Counted from the stretch's first letter, positions 35,459-45,975 are shown. The stretch is DNA of 64,000 nt from Rhodocyclaceae bacterium (GCA_030824115.1 JAVBYI010000006.1:62001-126000); one strand, 5' to 3'. Made by a program: numbers and translations. Notes: generated from the sequence alone by a model not told the origin.

Positions 35459-36042
35459 ACCTTTTCCGACGGCGTCAGCGCGTCGATGAAACCCTGGCGG
35501 GAAAAGATGCGCTCGGCAAACTTCATGACGGGCGCTGCCGTCTTGGGCAACTCGATACCGTAATGGTCAAGACGCCAGAGCAACGGGGCAATCGCCACGT
35601 CAAGCATCGAGAAGTCGTCGCCCAGCAGAAATTTCTGCTTGGCAAACAACGGCACCAGCTCAGCCAGACGATCCCGGATATGCGCCCGGGACTTGTCAGC
35701 CGATTTGAGGTTGCGCTCGAGGGCATCGATATGGCTGAAAAGCTCCAGTTCCATCGTATGCAACAGTTGGCGCGCCTTCGCCCGCGTCTGCGGATCGGGC
35801 GGCATCAACTGCGGATGCGGGAAACGCTCATCGATGTACTCGTTGATAATATTCGATTCGTACAGAACGAGATCACGATCAACCAGTACAGGAACGCGGT
35901 TGTACGGGTTGATGACGGCGATGTCTTCGGGTTTATTGAAGAGATCGACATCAATCACCTGAAAGTCCATCTGCTTCTCGTATAGCACGATACGGCAGCG
36001 ATGGCTGAACGGACAGGTGGTCCCCGAGTACAAGTTCATCAT
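35446..36042 (-). CDS. sspA: Stringent starvation protein A (RNA-polymerase-associated, GST fold)
   Basis: 198 aa from ATG 36042. The N-terminal thioredoxin-like domain begins MMNLYSGTTCPFSHRCRI. The C-terminal helical GST domain follows, with family text NPYNRVPVLVDRDLVLYESN. SspA binds RNA polymerase with sigma-70 and aids survival in stationary phase and acid. A longer frame to 36117 lacks the family start. It lies after petC, as in most betaproteobacteria. Confidence 0.95.
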   Translation of the reverse strand: MMNLYSGTTCPFSHRCRIVLYEKQMDFQVIDVDLFNKPEDIAVINPYNRVPVLVDRDLVLYESNIINEYIDERFPHPQLMPPDPQTRAKARQLLHTMELELFSHIDALERNLKSADKSRAHIRDRLAELVPLFAKQKFLLGDDFSMLDVAIAPLLWRLDHYGIELPKTAAPVMKFAERIFSRQGFIDALTPSEKVMRR

Positions 36043-36117
36043 GGCACTCGTACCCCAGGAATAGTCGGAATCTCGCACCACGCGACGGACGGGTGGATTC
36101 ATATCTCGATGCCCCAT

Positions 36118-36131
36118 GTGAGTCTACTCAC
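36118..36131. repeat. Inverted repeat downstream of petC
   Basis: GTGAGT, CT, ACTCAC: a perfect 6-bp stem with a 2-base centre, between the petC stop and sspA. There is no T run, so it is not a standard terminator; it may be a regulator site or RNA-stabilising hairpin. Confidence 0.35.
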
Positions 36132-36136
36132 GCTAA

Positions 36137-36847
36137 TCAGTGAATGTCTTTCCAGTATTCACGCTTGAGCGCATACGAGAAGACGAACAGAACCGCCAGG
36201 AAGATCAGTACGATCACACCCAACTGTTTGCGGAAGTTGGCCATCGGCTCGCCCATATGGGTAAGGAAACCCACCAGATCGCCAACCATGACATCGAATT
36301 CTTCCGGCTTGAGACGACCTGGCTTGGCAAGGGTCAGCGCGTGATCGGCGCCCATGACTTGCTCACCCTGCAACTCCCAAAGCACGTGCGGCATGCCAAC
36401 GTTTGGGAACACCGTGTTGTTCCAACCAGTCGGACGTGCATCGTCACGATAGAAACCACGCAGGTAAGTGTAGAGCCAGTCTCCGCCAGAACCAAACTCA
36501 GAGGCTCGCGCACGTGCAATCACCGTCAGATCAGGCGGTGCCGCACCGAACCACTGCTTGGCTTCCGAGCGCCGCATGGCGATGGTCATCGTCTCGCCAA
36601 TCTTGTCTGCCGTAAACAGCAGATTGTCCCTGATCTGCGCATCGGTCAGGCCGATGTCCGTCAGACGGTTATAGCGAAAATAGGAAGCGGAGTGGCAGTT
36701 CAGGCAATAGTTGATGAACAGCTTGGCACCATTTTGCAGGGCAGCGTAATCGCGGGAGCGATCCGGGGCCTTGTCAAGATGCAGTTCGGCACCAGCAGCA
36801 AGCGCCAAAAGCGGTGCGCACAAAAACGCAAGAAGCAGCTTTTTCAT
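36137..36847 (-). CDS. petC: Cytochrome c1 of the bc1 complex
   Basis: 236 aa. A signal peptide (KKLLLAFLCAPLLALAAGAE) is followed by the heme c site CLNCHSASYFRYNRL. A distal region GAAPPDLTVIARARA typical of cytochrome c1 leads to a C-terminal membrane anchor (about 208-228). It carries electrons from the Rieske protein to cytochrome c. Its ATG overlaps the petB stop by one base; third gene of the petABC operon. Confidence 0.97.
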   Translation of the reverse strand: MKKLLLAFLCAPLLALAAGAELHLDKAPDRSRDYAALQNGAKLFINYCLNCHSASYFRYNRLTDIGLTDAQIRDNLLFTADKIGETMTIAMRRSEAKQWFGAAPPDLTVIARARASEFGSGGDWLYTYLRGFYRDDARPTGWNNTVFPNVGMPHVLWELQGEQVMGADHALTLAKPGRLKPEEFDVMVGDLVGFLTHMGEPMANFRKQLGVIVLIFLAVLFVFSYALKREYWKDIH

Positions 36848-38145
36848 TATCCCGTCACCCTTTCCGGTTCAGCTTTGCACTTGTCCAGCGATGTGTAGAT
36901 CGGCATCAACAGGAAGAAGGCAAAGTAGAGAATCGTGCAAATCTGCGACACCAACGTGCGCCCGGGGGTCGGCGCCAGCATACCCAGATAACCCAGGATG
37001 AAGAAGCAGACGAGGAAGATGCCAAGCGCCCACTTGAACAAGGGACCGCGATAACGAATCGACTTCACCGGGCTACGATCCAACCAGGGCAGGAAGAAGA
37101 AGATCATCACGCCAAGACCCATGAAGATCACGCCCCACAGCTTGGCGTCAATCCAGAAGAAGTTGACCGTGTTGGCGCGCAAGATCGAGTAGTAAGGCGT
37201 GAAATACCAGACCGGTGCGATGTGCGGCGGAGTCACCAGTGGGTCGGCGGGGAAGAAGTTGTTGAACTCCAGGAAGTAACCGCCGCCTTCAGGCATGAAG
37301 AACACAATCACCGAGAAGACCATCAGGAAAACCACCACACCGACAATATCCTTCACCGTGTAGTACGGGTGGAAGGGAATACCATCGAGGGGAATGCCAT
37401 GCTCGTCCTTCTTCTTCTTGATCTCGACACCATCAGGGTTGTTTGAACCCACTTCGTGTAGCGCGATGATGTGCGCAGCGACGAGACCGATCAGCACCAG
37501 CGGCACAGCAATGACATGCAGCGAGAACATCCGGTTCAGGGTCGCATCACCGATCACGTAGTCGCCACGAATCCACAGCGTCAACTCGTTACCGATAAAG
37601 GGAATGGCCGAAAACAGGTTGAGAATCACCTGAGCCCCCCAGTAGGACATCTGGCCCCACGGCAGCAGGTAGCCCATGAAGGCCTCACCCATCAGCGCAA
37701 GGAAAATCATGACGCCGAAGATCCAGACCAGTTCACGCGGCTTGCGGTAGGAACCATAGATCAGGCCGCGATACATATGCAGGTAAACGACGACAAAGAA
37801 GGCCGACGCCCCGGTCGAGTGCAGGTAGCGAATCAACCAGCCCCACGGCACATCACGCATGATGTACTCAACGCTCGCAAAGGCCACTGGCACACCGGAA
37901 GCATTCAGCGAGGCATCCGGCTTGTAGTGCATCACCAGAAAGATGCCGGTCACGACCTGAATCACCAGCACCAGAAGCGCGAGGGAGCCAAAGAAGTACC
38001 AGAAATTGAAGTTTTTCGGCGCGTAGTACTTGGCCAGATGGTCGTTCCACAACGCCATCAGGGGGAAGCGCGCATCCACCCACTCCAGTAGGCCACCGAC
38101 CGCAGTACCGTCGGATTTGTATTTTTCAACGTTGGCAGCAGCCAT
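36847..38145 (-). CDS. petB: Cytochrome b of the bc1 complex
   Basis: 432 aa, full-length cytochrome b with eight or more membrane helices. Heme-ligand and Qo-site marks include RYLHSTGASAFFVVVYLHMYRG and the later PPHIAPVWYFTPYYSILRA (the bacterial form of PEWY is PVWY here). The C-terminal part is in one polypeptide with the N-terminal part. It starts 3 bases after petA. Confidence 0.97.
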   Translation of the reverse strand: MAAANVEKYKSDGTAVGGLLEWVDARFPLMALWNDHLAKYYAPKNFNFWYFFGSLALLVLVIQVVTGIFLVMHYKPDASLNASGVPVAFASVEYIMRDVPWGWLIRYLHSTGASAFFVVVYLHMYRGLIYGSYRKPRELVWIFGVMIFLALMGEAFMGYLLPWGQMSYWGAQVILNLFSAIPFIGNELTLWIRGDYVIGDATLNRMFSLHVIAVPLVLIGLVAAHIIALHEVGSNNPDGVEIKKKKDEHGIPLDGIPFHPYYTVKDIVGVVVFLMVFSVIVFFMPEGGGYFLEFNNFFPADPLVTPPHIAPVWYFTPYYSILRANTVNFFWIDAKLWGVIFMGLGVMIFFFLPWLDRSPVKSIRYRGPLFKWALGIFLVCFFILGYLGMLAPTPGRTLVSQICTILYFAFFLLMPIYTSLDKCKAEPERVTG

Positions 38146-38148
38146 CGC

Positions 38149-38745
38149 TTACGCTCCCTTCTTGTCTTCGCCAATCAGAATCTTGGCATCGGACAGGTAA
38201 TAGTGCGGCGGAACCTCAAGGTTGTCCGGGGCTGGCATGCTTTTGTAAACACGCCCGGCGAGGTCGAACATCGAACCATGGCAGGGGCACAAAAAACCAC
38301 CCGTCCATTCGGGATTGATACCCGACTCGGCGCCCGTCTTGAACTTTTCGCTTGGCGAGCAGCCCAAGTGGGTGCAGATGCCGATAGCCACCAGATATTC
38401 CGGCTTGATCGAGCGGTGCTCGTTCTTGGCGTACTCGGGCTGCATCGTCCGATTGGATTGCGGATCGGCCATTTTGTCGGCGATCTTGGTCAGATCAGCC
38501 AGCATTTCTTTGGTGCGATGGATGATCCAGACCGGCTTGCCGCGCCACTCAACGGTCATCATTTCGCCCGGATTCAGCTTGCTGATGTCCACTTCAACCG
38601 GTGCGCCGGCCGATTTGGCACGTTCTGAAGGAGCAAAGGTGCTCACGAAGGGTATGGCCACTGCGACACCAGCCACGCCCCCGGCTACAGACGTCGCAAC
38701 CAGCAGTCGACGCCTGCCACAATCCACTTTGTCGTCACAACTCAT
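38149..38745 (-). CDS. petA: Rieske iron-sulfur protein of the bc1 complex
   Basis: 198 aa from ATG 38745, with AGGA 11 bases upstream. The N-terminus GRRRLLVATSVAGG looks like a Tat-type signal anchor. The 2Fe-2S ligands are in CTHLGCSPS and CPCHGS. First gene of petABC, with a good promoter in the gap after recR. Confidence 0.97.
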   Translation of the reverse strand: MSCDDKVDCGRRRLLVATSVAGGVAGVAVAIPFVSTFAPSERAKSAGAPVEVDISKLNPGEMMTVEWRGKPVWIIHRTKEMLADLTKIADKMADPQSNRTMQPEYAKNEHRSIKPEYLVAIGICTHLGCSPSEKFKTGAESGINPEWTGGFLCPCHGSMFDLAGRVYKSMPAPDNLEVPPHYYLSDAKILIGEDKKGA

Positions 38746-38793
38746 GGTGGGATTTCCTGAAAAGTGAGAATGCAAATACGAAAAACCGCGCGA

Positions 38794-38822
38794 TTATAGC
38801 GGAGTCCGAGGGGATATTAAAG
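38794..38822 (-). promoter_or_regulatory. Probable promoter of the petABC operon
   Basis: On the minus strand, perfect TATAAT (38794-38799) with TTTAAT (38817-38822) 17 bases upstream. The leader would be about 42 bases. Confidence 0.6.
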
Positions 38823-38878
38823 AGCAAATTAGCTCAATCTTATAGTCGACGAAGCCTGAAAGCACCAATACAGTGCGA

Positions 38879-39484
38879 TCAGTAGTCGCGCCGCTCGATA
38901 AAAGCCTGAGCCACGCTGGCGGCATCGGAATACTCGAGTTCACTACCCAGCGGCAGGCCACGTGCGATACGACTGACCTTGACGCCGCGGGCATGCAGCA
39001 TCTCCGAGAGGTAGTGAGCCGTGGCCTCACCTTCGTTGGTCAGGTTGGTTGCCAAAATCACCTCCTTGACCACACCATCAGACGCGCGCGCCAACAGCCG
39101 ATCAAAAGCCAGTTCGCGCGGCCCGATGCCATCCAGAGGAGAAAGTCGCCCCATCAGGACGTAATACAGCCCCTGAAAAGCATGCGTCTGCTCCATAATA
39201 TTGAGATCAGCCGGCATTTCCACTACGCACAACTGCGATGGATCGCGCTTTGGCGAAAGACAGCGCTCACAAACTTCAGCTTCGGTAAAGTTATTGCAAC
39301 GGTCGCAATGGCGTAGCGTACGCAGCGCCGTTTCGAGTGCCTTGGCAAGGCGCTCTGCGCCGCGCGGATCGTGCTGCAACAAGTGGTACACCATGCGTTG
39401 CGCCGATTTCGGCCCGACCCCTGGCAGACAGCGCAAGGCGCCCACCAACTCCTCAAGGCTCGATGGACTCGTGGGCGTTGCCAC
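38879..39484 (-). CDS. recR: Recombination protein RecR
   Basis: 201 aa from a GTG start preceded by GAGGGG. Helix-hairpin-helix [15 protein letters not shown], the four-Cys zinc motif [16 protein letters not shown] and a TOPRIM domain ([15 protein letters not shown]). Works with RecO and RecF in gap repair. In many genomes recR follows dnaX; here it follows the DUF2863 gene by 8 bases. Confidence 0.96.
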   Translation of the reverse strand: MATPTSPSSLEELVGALRCLPGVGPKSAQRMVYHLLQHDPRGAERLAKALETALRTLRHCDRCNNFTEAEVCERCLSPKRDPSQLCVVEMPADLNIMEQTHAFQGLYYVLMGRLSPLDGIGPRELAFDRLLARASDGVVKEVILATNLTNEGEATAHYLSEMLHARGVKVSRIARGLPLGSELEYSDAASVAQAFIERRDY

Positions 39485-39492
39485 CGTACCCC

Positions 39493-40674
39493 TCAGTGCA
39501 GGTGACGAGGCAAAGCCTCTTCTTCCGGTTCGGGCAGTTCAGCATGCACCGGCTCGCCTTCTGGATTCGGATACAGCGGCGCACCGCAATCGTCGCAGTA
39601 CTCCAGCGGGAAACGATGCTCGAGGACAATCACCTCGCGCAGACCCGCCTCGCGCAGCACGCTCTCGATCTGCCCCGGCATCTCGTTCGCCTCCTCCTCG
39701 TTTTCAAGCAGGGGCCAAACCACGCCATGCACCACCTCAACGGCATCACCCAGCGTGAATCCGACGCGGAACTCTTCAAGTTGGCGATCGTAATAAGGCG
39801 CCACTACCGCGCGTAAGTTGCTGGCCGAGACGTTCAGCGTTGTCTGCAGGAAGGCCACCGCCGAGCGCAACGAATACGGACGTGAGGCACGATCGGCCTC
39901 GCGTACTGCGGCATGGAAGGACTGCGGCAACAAGGGCTCCATGGCACAAGCGGGCAGAATGGTACGCAACACCTCACCACCCTGCGCACGCCACTGCTTG
40001 AGCGCTTCATTGCGACTGCCATCCGCCTCCTGCCAGCGGAACAGGGGTGTCCCTGCCGGCGCGCACACCACCCCGATCAGGTAGCGGGTGTCGGACAGAA
40101 AGTTCATCGTTTCCGGCATCTGGCCCACATCGATTTTGAGGTCACGGCCATGCAGCGCCGCTTTGACCAATTTGTCGGACAGTGCCGCAGTTTCACAATA
40201 GCTTTGCGGCAACTGATCCGGACTGAAAAGAAAATCGCACAAGCCAAACCGGACATCTGCCGCCAACACATGCGCCTGCAACTGGACACGCAGACTGGTC
40301 AGCGCATCGCCAGTAATAGCACCGGACGGAATTGCATAACGCGACCAAGCCAAGACCGGGGCGGCGAACAACAGCACATCTTGCGTAGTACCACTTGCGC
40401 CGTTCTCGTGCTTGTGCGCCTCGGCACGATATTCGATCATGTCGGCCAACTCGTCATAGGCGCGGCCACCTGCACCATACAAATGATCCAGCGCAGCGTT
40501 CATCGCCGCCTCGTCATTGCCGTCCAGCAAGCGATCCACCAACTCGGCCAAACGTCGCTCCCAGAAAGCATCTTCCAGGCGATTGCCTGACAGACTGAGG
40601 TCCGTGGCAAGACTGATCAGTTCTTCGGTATCAGGGGTTTGCTTGGTGCGACGGGAAAAGCGCGAACGTTTCAT
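39493..40674 (-). CDS. DUF2863-family protein of unknown function
   Basis: 393 aa from ATG 40674 ([20 protein letters not shown]). A longer upstream frame is antisense-like and overlaps metZ, so it is rejected. No signal or membrane segment. The C-terminus has [19 protein letters not shown], a Cys-X2-Cys pair that may bind metal, and an acidic tail. I recall this as the betaproteobacterial DUF2863 family, but no activity is known. It may be co-transcribed with metZ upstream and recR downstream. Confidence 0.7.
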   Translation of the reverse strand: MKRSRFSRRTKQTPDTEELISLATDLSLSGNRLEDAFWERRLAELVDRLLDGNDEAAMNAALDHLYGAGGRAYDELADMIEYRAEAHKHENGASGTTQDVLLFAAPVLAWSRYAIPSGAITGDALTSLRVQLQAHVLAADVRFGLCDFLFSPDQLPQSYCETAALSDKLVKAALHGRDLKIDVGQMPETMNFLSDTRYLIGVVCAPAGTPLFRWQEADGSRNEALKQWRAQGGEVLRTILPACAMEPLLPQSFHAAVREADRASRPYSLRSAVAFLQTTLNVSASNLRAVVAPYYDRQLEEFRVGFTLGDAVEVVHGVVWPLLENEEEANEMPGQIESVLREAGLREVIVLEHRFPLEYCDDCGAPLYPNPEGEPVHAELPEPEEEALPRHLH

Positions 40675-40762
40675 GGGGGCAGCTATTGAAAGCAGGTCAG
40701 TAACAACTTGGGGAGCAATTTTACCAGCAGGCTCCTGCTGCTCCAGGACACTGACCGACGAC

Positions 40763-41944
40763 TTAACGAACGTCGAGTCCGCGCCGCAAATCGGCCTCGA
40801 TATCGTCAACAGCCTCCAGACCAACCGCAATGCGCAGCAGACCTTCGCCAATGCCTGCCTCGGCCCGAGCCTCTGGCGAAATGCGGCCATGAGTAGTACT
40901 GGCCGGATGCGTAATGGTGGTTTTCGTATCGCCGAGGTTGGCGGTAATCGAGAGCAGCTTGCAGTTGTCGACCACACGCCAGGCTTTGGTACGCCCGCCT
41001 TTGACTTCGAAAGCCACAATCGCTCCGCCCGTCAGTTGCTGACGCATCGCCAGCGCATGCTGCGGATGGGAGGGAAGCCCCGGGTAAAACACGCGCGCCA
41101 CCATCGGATGCGCCTCCAGACGACGGGCCAGATCAAGCGCATTCGCCGACTGGGCCTGCATGCGAATCCTGAGGGTTTCGAGTCCCTTGAGAATCACCCA
41201 GGCATTGAAGGGCGACAAGGTCGGCCCCGCCGTGCGCAAATATTTGAAAACTTCCTCGACCAGCGCCTGACTACCGCATACCGCGCCGCCAAGCACACGC
41301 CCCTGGCCATCGAGATACTTCGTCGCGGAGTGAATGACCAGATCGGCCCCCAGCGCCAACGGTCGCTGCAAAGCCGGCGAACAAAAACAGTTGTCAACGA
41401 CCAGCAGTGCCCCCGCCGCATGCGCGACATCGGTCAGGGCCGCAATGTCATACACCTCAGTCAAGGGATTCGAGGGCGTCTCGATGAACAACAACTTTGT
41501 ATTCGGCCGCAGCGCTGCGCGGTAAGCCGCCGGATCATTGCCGGCGATGAAGGTCGCCTCGACACCAAAGCGCGGCATGATGGTGCCGAGCATCTGCTGT
41601 GTCGCCCCGAAAATGCCACGCGCAGCGACGATGTGATCGCCCGCCTTAAGCAACGCCATGATCGTGGCCAGGATCGCGGCCATGCCGCTGGCGGTCGCCA
41701 CGCAAGCCTCTGCCCCTTCCAAAGCCGCCAGCCGTTCCTGCAGCATAGTGACGGTCGGATTGGTGAAACGCGAGTAAACATTGCCGACTTCCGCACCAGA
41801 AAACCGCGCAGCCGCTTGGGCCGCACTTTCAAACACAAAGCTTGAGGTCAGGTAAAGCGCCTCGGCATGCTCGCCAAACTGGCTACGCTCCTGCCCTGCC
41901 CTGACGGCCAGAGTATCGAGTTGCCAGTCAGGATCCATCTTCAT
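40763..41944 (-). CDS. metZ: O-succinylhomoserine sulfhydrylase
   Basis: 393-aa Cys/Met-metabolism PLP enzyme making homocysteine directly from O-succinylhomoserine and sulfide. The PLP Lys is in [16 protein letters not shown], with family marks [17 protein letters not shown] and [13 protein letters not shown]. The ATG overlaps the purF stop (ATGA), the usual purF-metZ arrangement. An 88-base gap before DUF2863 holds a short inverted repeat (AGCAGG-CT-CCTGCT) without a T run. Confidence 0.95.
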   Translation of the reverse strand: MKMDPDWQLDTLAVRAGQERSQFGEHAEALYLTSSFVFESAAQAAARFSGAEVGNVYSRFTNPTVTMLQERLAALEGAEACVATASGMAAILATIMALLKAGDHIVAARGIFGATQQMLGTIMPRFGVEATFIAGNDPAAYRAALRPNTKLLFIETPSNPLTEVYDIAALTDVAHAAGALLVVDNCFCSPALQRPLALGADLVIHSATKYLDGQGRVLGGAVCGSQALVEEVFKYLRTAGPTLSPFNAWVILKGLETLRIRMQAQSANALDLARRLEAHPMVARVFYPGLPSHPQHALAMRQQLTGGAIVAFEVKGGRTKAWRVVDNCKLLSITANLGDTKTTITHPASTTHGRISPEARAEAGIGEGLLRIAVGLEAVDDIEADLRRGLDVR

Positions 41945-43455
41945 TCGGATGACACCAAATTGAGATCCAGCTGCCCGGCATCTGGCTCCTCGCGCGAACT
42001 CTTGCCGCGCGCGTCCTCGACACTGGCCAAGTAATCGGCGCTGATATCGCCGGTGATGTATTTACCATCGAAGCACGAGGTATCGAAATTGGTCAGCGCA
42101 GGATTGAGATCGCGCACCGCTTGCTTCAGTGCGGGGAGATCCTGATAGACCAAGGCATCGGCACCGATCTCGCGACAAATTTCCTCATCGTTGCGATAGG
42201 CAGCGATCAATTCTGCGCGTGTTGGCATGTCGATCCCGTACACGTTGGCATGGCGCACGGGGGGGCTGGCCGAGGCGAAGTAAACCTTCTTGGCACCGGC
42301 TTCGCGCGCCATCATGATGATCTCGCGGCTGGTCGTCCCGCGCACAATCGAGTCATCCACCAACATCACATTTTTGCCCTTGAATTCCTGGGTAATCGCG
42401 TTCAGTTTCTGGCGCACAGATTTGCGGCGCGAGGCTTGCCCCGGCATGATGAAGGTACGACCGATATAACGATTCTTGACGAACCCCTCGCGGAACGGCA
42501 CACCAAGGCGATTCGCCAGCTCCAGCGCCGAAGGACGACTCGAATCGGGAATCGGAATCACCGCATCGATCTGCAGATGCGGCAGGGTATGGCGAATCTT
42601 CTCGGCGAGGAACTCGCCCATCTTGACGCGCGCCGCATAAACCGACACACCGTCAATCAAAGAATCCGGACGGGCCAGATAGACATATTCGAACATGCAT
42701 GGTGCATGCAGCGTCTTGTCGGCGCACTGGCGACTCACTAACTGGCCGCGCATATCGATCAGCACCGCCTCGCCGGGTTCGACATCGCGCAGGAACTGAA
42801 AGCCCAGCGTGTCAATGGCGACGCTTTCCGAGGCCACGAGATACTCAGTGCCCTGCGCTGTTTCGTTCTTGCCGATCACCAGCGGGCGAATGCCATAAGG
42901 ATCACGGAAAGCCAGCAGCCCATAGCCGGCGATCATCGCCACCACGGCATAAGCGCCCTTGACACGCTTATGCACGCCAGCGACTGCCTTGAAAATGGTT
43001 TCGGCCTCAACCTGGTACTTGGACGAAGCGGCCTGCAACTCATGGGCCAGCACGTTCAGCAGCACCTCAGAATCCGAATTGGTGTTCATGTGCCGCAAAT
43101 CCTGCAGGAACATGTCGCGCTTCAACTGCTCGGAATTGGTCAGGTTGCCGTTATGCGCCAGCATCAGGCCGAAGGGCGAGTTGACGTAGAACGGCTGCGC
43201 TTCCGCCACGTTATAGGCCGAACCGGCGGTCGGGTAGCGGCAATGGGCGATACCCCAGTTACCCACCAGCGCGCGCATGTTGCGGGTGCGGAAGACATCG
43301 CGCACCAACCCCGGCCCCTTGTGCATGTGGAAACGCCCACCCTCCGCCGTGGCAATGCCGGCGGCATCCTGGCCGCGATGCTGCAACACCTGCAGACCAT
43401 CGTAGAGCAATTGATTAACTGCGGTCGTTGCGACCACGCCGAGAATGCCGCACAT
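41941..43455 (-). CDS. purF: Amidophosphoribosyltransferase
   Basis: 504 aa, first committed step of purine synthesis. The Ntn glutaminase nucleophile is Cys2 (MCGILGVV). The PRPP-binding loop is [17 protein letters not shown]. It lies between cvpA and metZ, the conserved cvpA-purF pair, 14 bases after cvpA. Confidence 0.97.
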   Translation of the reverse strand: MCGILGVVATTAVNQLLYDGLQVLQHRGQDAAGIATAEGGRFHMHKGPGLVRDVFRTRNMRALVGNWGIAHCRYPTAGSAYNVAEAQPFYVNSPFGLMLAHNGNLTNSEQLKRDMFLQDLRHMNTNSDSEVLLNVLAHELQAASSKYQVEAETIFKAVAGVHKRVKGAYAVVAMIAGYGLLAFRDPYGIRPLVIGKNETAQGTEYLVASESVAIDTLGFQFLRDVEPGEAVLIDMRGQLVSRQCADKTLHAPCMFEYVYLARPDSLIDGVSVYAARVKMGEFLAEKIRHTLPHLQIDAVIPIPDSSRPSALELANRLGVPFREGFVKNRYIGRTFIMPGQASRRKSVRQKLNAITQEFKGKNVMLVDDSIVRGTTSREIIMMAREAGAKKVYFASASPPVRHANVYGIDMPTRAELIAAYRNDEEICREIGADALVYQDLPALKQAVRDLNPALTNFDTSCFDGKYITGDISADYLASVEDARGKSSREEPDAGQLDLNLVSSE

Positions 43456-43469
43456 TGTTCAGCCCATCC

Positions 43470-43961
43470 TTATCGGTAGCGAATTCGTTTTGCCAAATCG
43501 GGTGGCAACCAGGGTTTGCTCGCCAGTACCGCCGTTTCGAAAGGTGGCGCCAGCGTGGCCGCCTGCCACCAGGGTTGGGCCGGCAAGGCAGTCAATCCCG
43601 CGAGCAACACCCCGACCCATACCAGCAATACGCCACGCGCAATGCCGAACAGCGCGCCGAGCAAACGATCGAACGTGCCCAGCCCCACGGCCTTGAGAAA
43701 GCGTGAGATCAGCCAGCGTGCCAGCGCAAACCCCACCAGTACGCCAGCAAACACGGCCAGAAATCCGGCCACCTGCCGCCAGTGCGGGGCCACATCGCCG
43801 GCCATCAGCATGTCGCCCACCGGCCCGGCCCACAGGCGCGCGCACAGAAAGGCGGCAATCCAGGCCAGCAGTGCCAGAATCTCGCTGACCACGCCGCGCC
43901 ATACGCCGATCAGCAGCGAGAGGGCAATCACGGCCAGTACCACGTAGTCGAATGGGGTCAC
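43470..43961 (-). CDS. cvpA: CvpA family membrane protein
   Basis: 163 aa with four predicted membrane helices, beginning MTPFDYVVLAVIALSLLIGV and including FLAVFAGVLVGFALARWL and LLGALFGIARGVLLVWV, family-typical. CvpA is linked to colicin V export and envelope stress resistance. Upstream of purF in the same unit. Confidence 0.93.
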   Translation of the reverse strand: MTPFDYVVLAVIALSLLIGVWRGVVSEILALLAWIAAFLCARLWAGPVGDMLMAGDVAPHWRQVAGFLAVFAGVLVGFALARWLISRFLKAVGLGTFDRLLGALFGIARGVLLVWVGVLLAGLTALPAQPWWQAATLAPPFETAVLASKPWLPPDLAKRIRYR

Positions 43962-44000
43962 CCCGATATCCTTGCTTGCATATTGCGATCAGGCCGGCCG

Positions 44001-44663
44001 TCATGGCTTCTTGGCCACGGGTCCATCCACACCGACGATCTTGACGCGCGCACGCGCCTTTTCGGCAGCCTCTTGCGTCGGGAAGGGACCGGCACGCACA
44101 CGAGTACGCGACCCATTCGGCGTATCGACTTTCTCGGTGTAAACCGGGATACCGAGTTCCTTGATCTTGCCCGTCAGCAGCTTGACTCGACCGAGTTCCT
44201 GATAGGCACCCAACTGAACCTCCCAGGCTTCGGCCTTATCGGCTTTTTCCTGCACCGGCGCAACCGCTTTCTCGACCACCGGTTTTTCGGCCACCTTGGG
44301 TTCGGGTTTTGGCTCCGGCTTTAACTCGGGTTTTGGTTGTACTTCCGGCTTTGATTCCGGCTTGATTTCAGCCGGCGGCTCGACCTTGGCAATCGGCTTG
44401 GCCGCTTCGCGCTGCAGTTTCGCCTCAACCGGCGACGCCACCCGCTGGGTGACACCTTCATCGGGACTGGGAATGCGGACTTGAATATCCTTGAGTGGTG
44501 GCGCGGGCTGGTGATCCATCACCATCGGCAACACAATGGCCGCAAACAGGGCCAGCGCTGCCGCACCAATCAGGCGACGACGGGCGCGCTTTTTCAACAG
44601 CAAGGCCGCATCGCCTGTCAGATCATCATTCCGCGTTTCGTCGTGCTTGTTTTCTTGTGCCAT
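44001..44663 (-). CDS. SPOR-domain protein (DedD-like)
   Basis: 220 aa. A basic cytoplasmic start is followed by one membrane helix (about 31-48, LIGAAALALFAAIVLPMV), a periplasmic Pro/Glu/Lys-rich linker with repeated EPKPEL-type text, and a C-terminal SPOR domain (about 143-215, WEVQLGAYQELGRVKLL). SPOR domains bind denuded peptidoglycan at the division septum. The place between folC and cvpA matches dedD in other proteobacteria. Confidence 0.9.
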   Translation of the reverse strand: MAQENKHDETRNDDLTGDAALLLKKRARRRLIGAAALALFAAIVLPMVMDHQPAPPLKDIQVRIPSPDEGVTQRVASPVEAKLQREAAKPIAKVEPPAEIKPESKPEVQPKPELKPEPKPEPKVAEKPVVEKAVAPVQEKADKAEAWEVQLGAYQELGRVKLLTGKIKELGIPVYTEKVDTPNGSRTRVRAGPFPTQEAAEKARARVKIVGVDGPVAKKP

Positions 44664-44673
44664 GTCACGCCCA

Positions 44674-45975
44674 TCAGCCTGTTTTACAGCCCAGCGAACG
44701 CATCACATCCGCTACCGTCAGGAACGATCCGAAGGCGAGAATTCTATCATCGCCACTCACGTTCTCCTGCGCAAAAGCCAGCGCAGCGACCGGTGATGCA
44801 AAAGTCTGTGCCGTCTCACCAGCGCCGACTTTTTCGAGCACGCCACGCAAGGTTTCTGCCGAAGCCGCGCGCACCCCCGGCAAATCGCAACACAGCCAGC
44901 GATCCACCCTTGGTTTCAGCGCCAAAACCACCGCTTCGATATCCTTGTCCGCCATCATGCCGAACACCGCCCACGTCGTTCGCGCAAAGCCCATGCCGCC
45001 CAGACTGCTCGCCAACGCCAGCGCGGCTTGCGGGTTATGCGCGACATCCAGCACGATCTGCGGCTGGCCGGGCAATACCTGACAACGTCCCGCCACCTCG
45101 ACTTCGGCCAAACCACGGCGAATGTCCTGCGCAGCCACCGGCAAACGATCGCGTAAAACGTCGAGCGCCATCAAGGCACAACTGGCATTTTGCAGCTGGT
45201 AATCGCCACGCAAGGCGGGAAACGCCAGCCCGCCCAGCTTACGATCAGTCCCGCGCCACCACTGCCACTGCCCTTCCTGACGCAGAAAGCCGAAATCACG
45301 GCCGATCTGCAAAAAATCGGCGCTGGCGAGACGGCAGGTTTCCAGCAGGCTTTGCGGTGGGTTGGCTTCGCCACAGATCAGCGGTCGTCCGTAGCGACAG
45401 ATTCCGGCCTTTTCCCGGCCGATATCCTCGCGTGTCGGTCCAAGATAATCCATGTGATCGAGATCAATCGTCGTGACAACCGCGCAGTCGGCATCGTAGC
45501 TATTGGTGGCATCGAGACGCCCTCCCAGCCCGACTTCGAGAATGACGACGTCGACGGCAGCCGCAGCGAATACTTCCCATGCTGCCAGCGTACCAAACTC
45601 GAAATAGGTCAGTGCCTCTGTGCCCCGGGCGGCTTCCACGCGCGCAAACGCTTCGCACAGGTGCTCATCCGCGACAGGCTGACCATCGATACGGACGCGT
45701 TCGTTGTAATGCAGCAGATGGGGAGAGGTATAGAGACCGGTGCGATAGCCTGCACTGCGCAGGATGCGTTCCAGCATGGCACAGGTGGAACCCTTGCCAT
45801 TGGTGCCGCCGACGGTAATCACCGCAGCCTCTTGCCGCTGTTGCAAGCGCTCCTTGACGACGCGGATGCGATCCAGCCCCAGTTCGATACCCGCCTGCCC
45901 GCGCGGGTGCAGGCTTTCGAGGTGGGTGAGCCAATCGCTGAGCATGTTCAGCGCTCTCACCGGCACAACCGACAT
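44674..45975 (-). CDS. folC: Folylpolyglutamate/dihydrofolate synthase
   Basis: 433 aa. Mur-ligase fold with ATP loop TVGGTNGKGSTCAML, central VVTTIDLDHMDYLG and C-terminal VLDVAHNPQAAL. Two copies of the 24-bp element sit in this gene: TCRLASADFLQIG near residue 216 and EKVGAGETAQTF near 382. The ATG at 45975 overlaps the accD stop (TGATG); the internal Met11 (MLSDWLTHLE) is an alternative start closer to the family norm. Confidence 0.95.
   Translation of the reverse strand: MSVVPVRALNMLSDWLTHLESLHPRGQAGIELGLDRIRVVKERLQQRQEAAVITVGGTNGKGSTCAMLERILRSAGYRTGLYTSPHLLHYNERVRIDGQPVADEHLCEAFARVEAARGTEALTYFEFGTLAAWEVFAAAAVDVVILEVGLGGRLDATNSYDADCAVVTTIDLDHMDYLGPTREDIGREKAGICRYGRPLICGEANPPQSLLETCRLASADFLQIGRDFGFLRQEGQWQWWRGTDRKLGGLAFPALRGDYQLQNASCALMALDVLRDRLPVAAQDIRRGLAEVEVAGRCQVLPGQPQIVLDVAHNPQAALALASSLGGMGFARTTWAVFGMMADKDIEAVVLALKPRVDRWLCCDLPGVRAASAETLRGVLEKVGAGETAQTFASPVAALAFAQENVSGDDRILAFGSFLTVADVMRSLGCKTG
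44810..44833 (-). repeat. 24-bp dispersed element, copy 7 (inside folC)
   Basis: Full copy with one change (CACC for CGCC). Read in folC as KVGAGETA. Confidence 0.93.
45312..45335 (+). repeat. 24-bp dispersed element, copy 8 (inside folC)
   Basis: Full copy with one change (A for G at the fifth base). It lies in the opposite orientation to copy 7 within the same gene and is read as RLASADF. Confidence 0.93.

Noticed and set aside
40700-40760. Inverted repeat AGCAGG-CT-CCTGCT between metZ and the DUF2863 gene
   Set aside because: No T run and short stem; not called as a terminator.
42518-42535. A stretch in purF resembling the dispersed element
   Set aside because: Only about 11 bases match and they encode normal PurF residues ([10 protein letters not shown]), so chance is sufficient.
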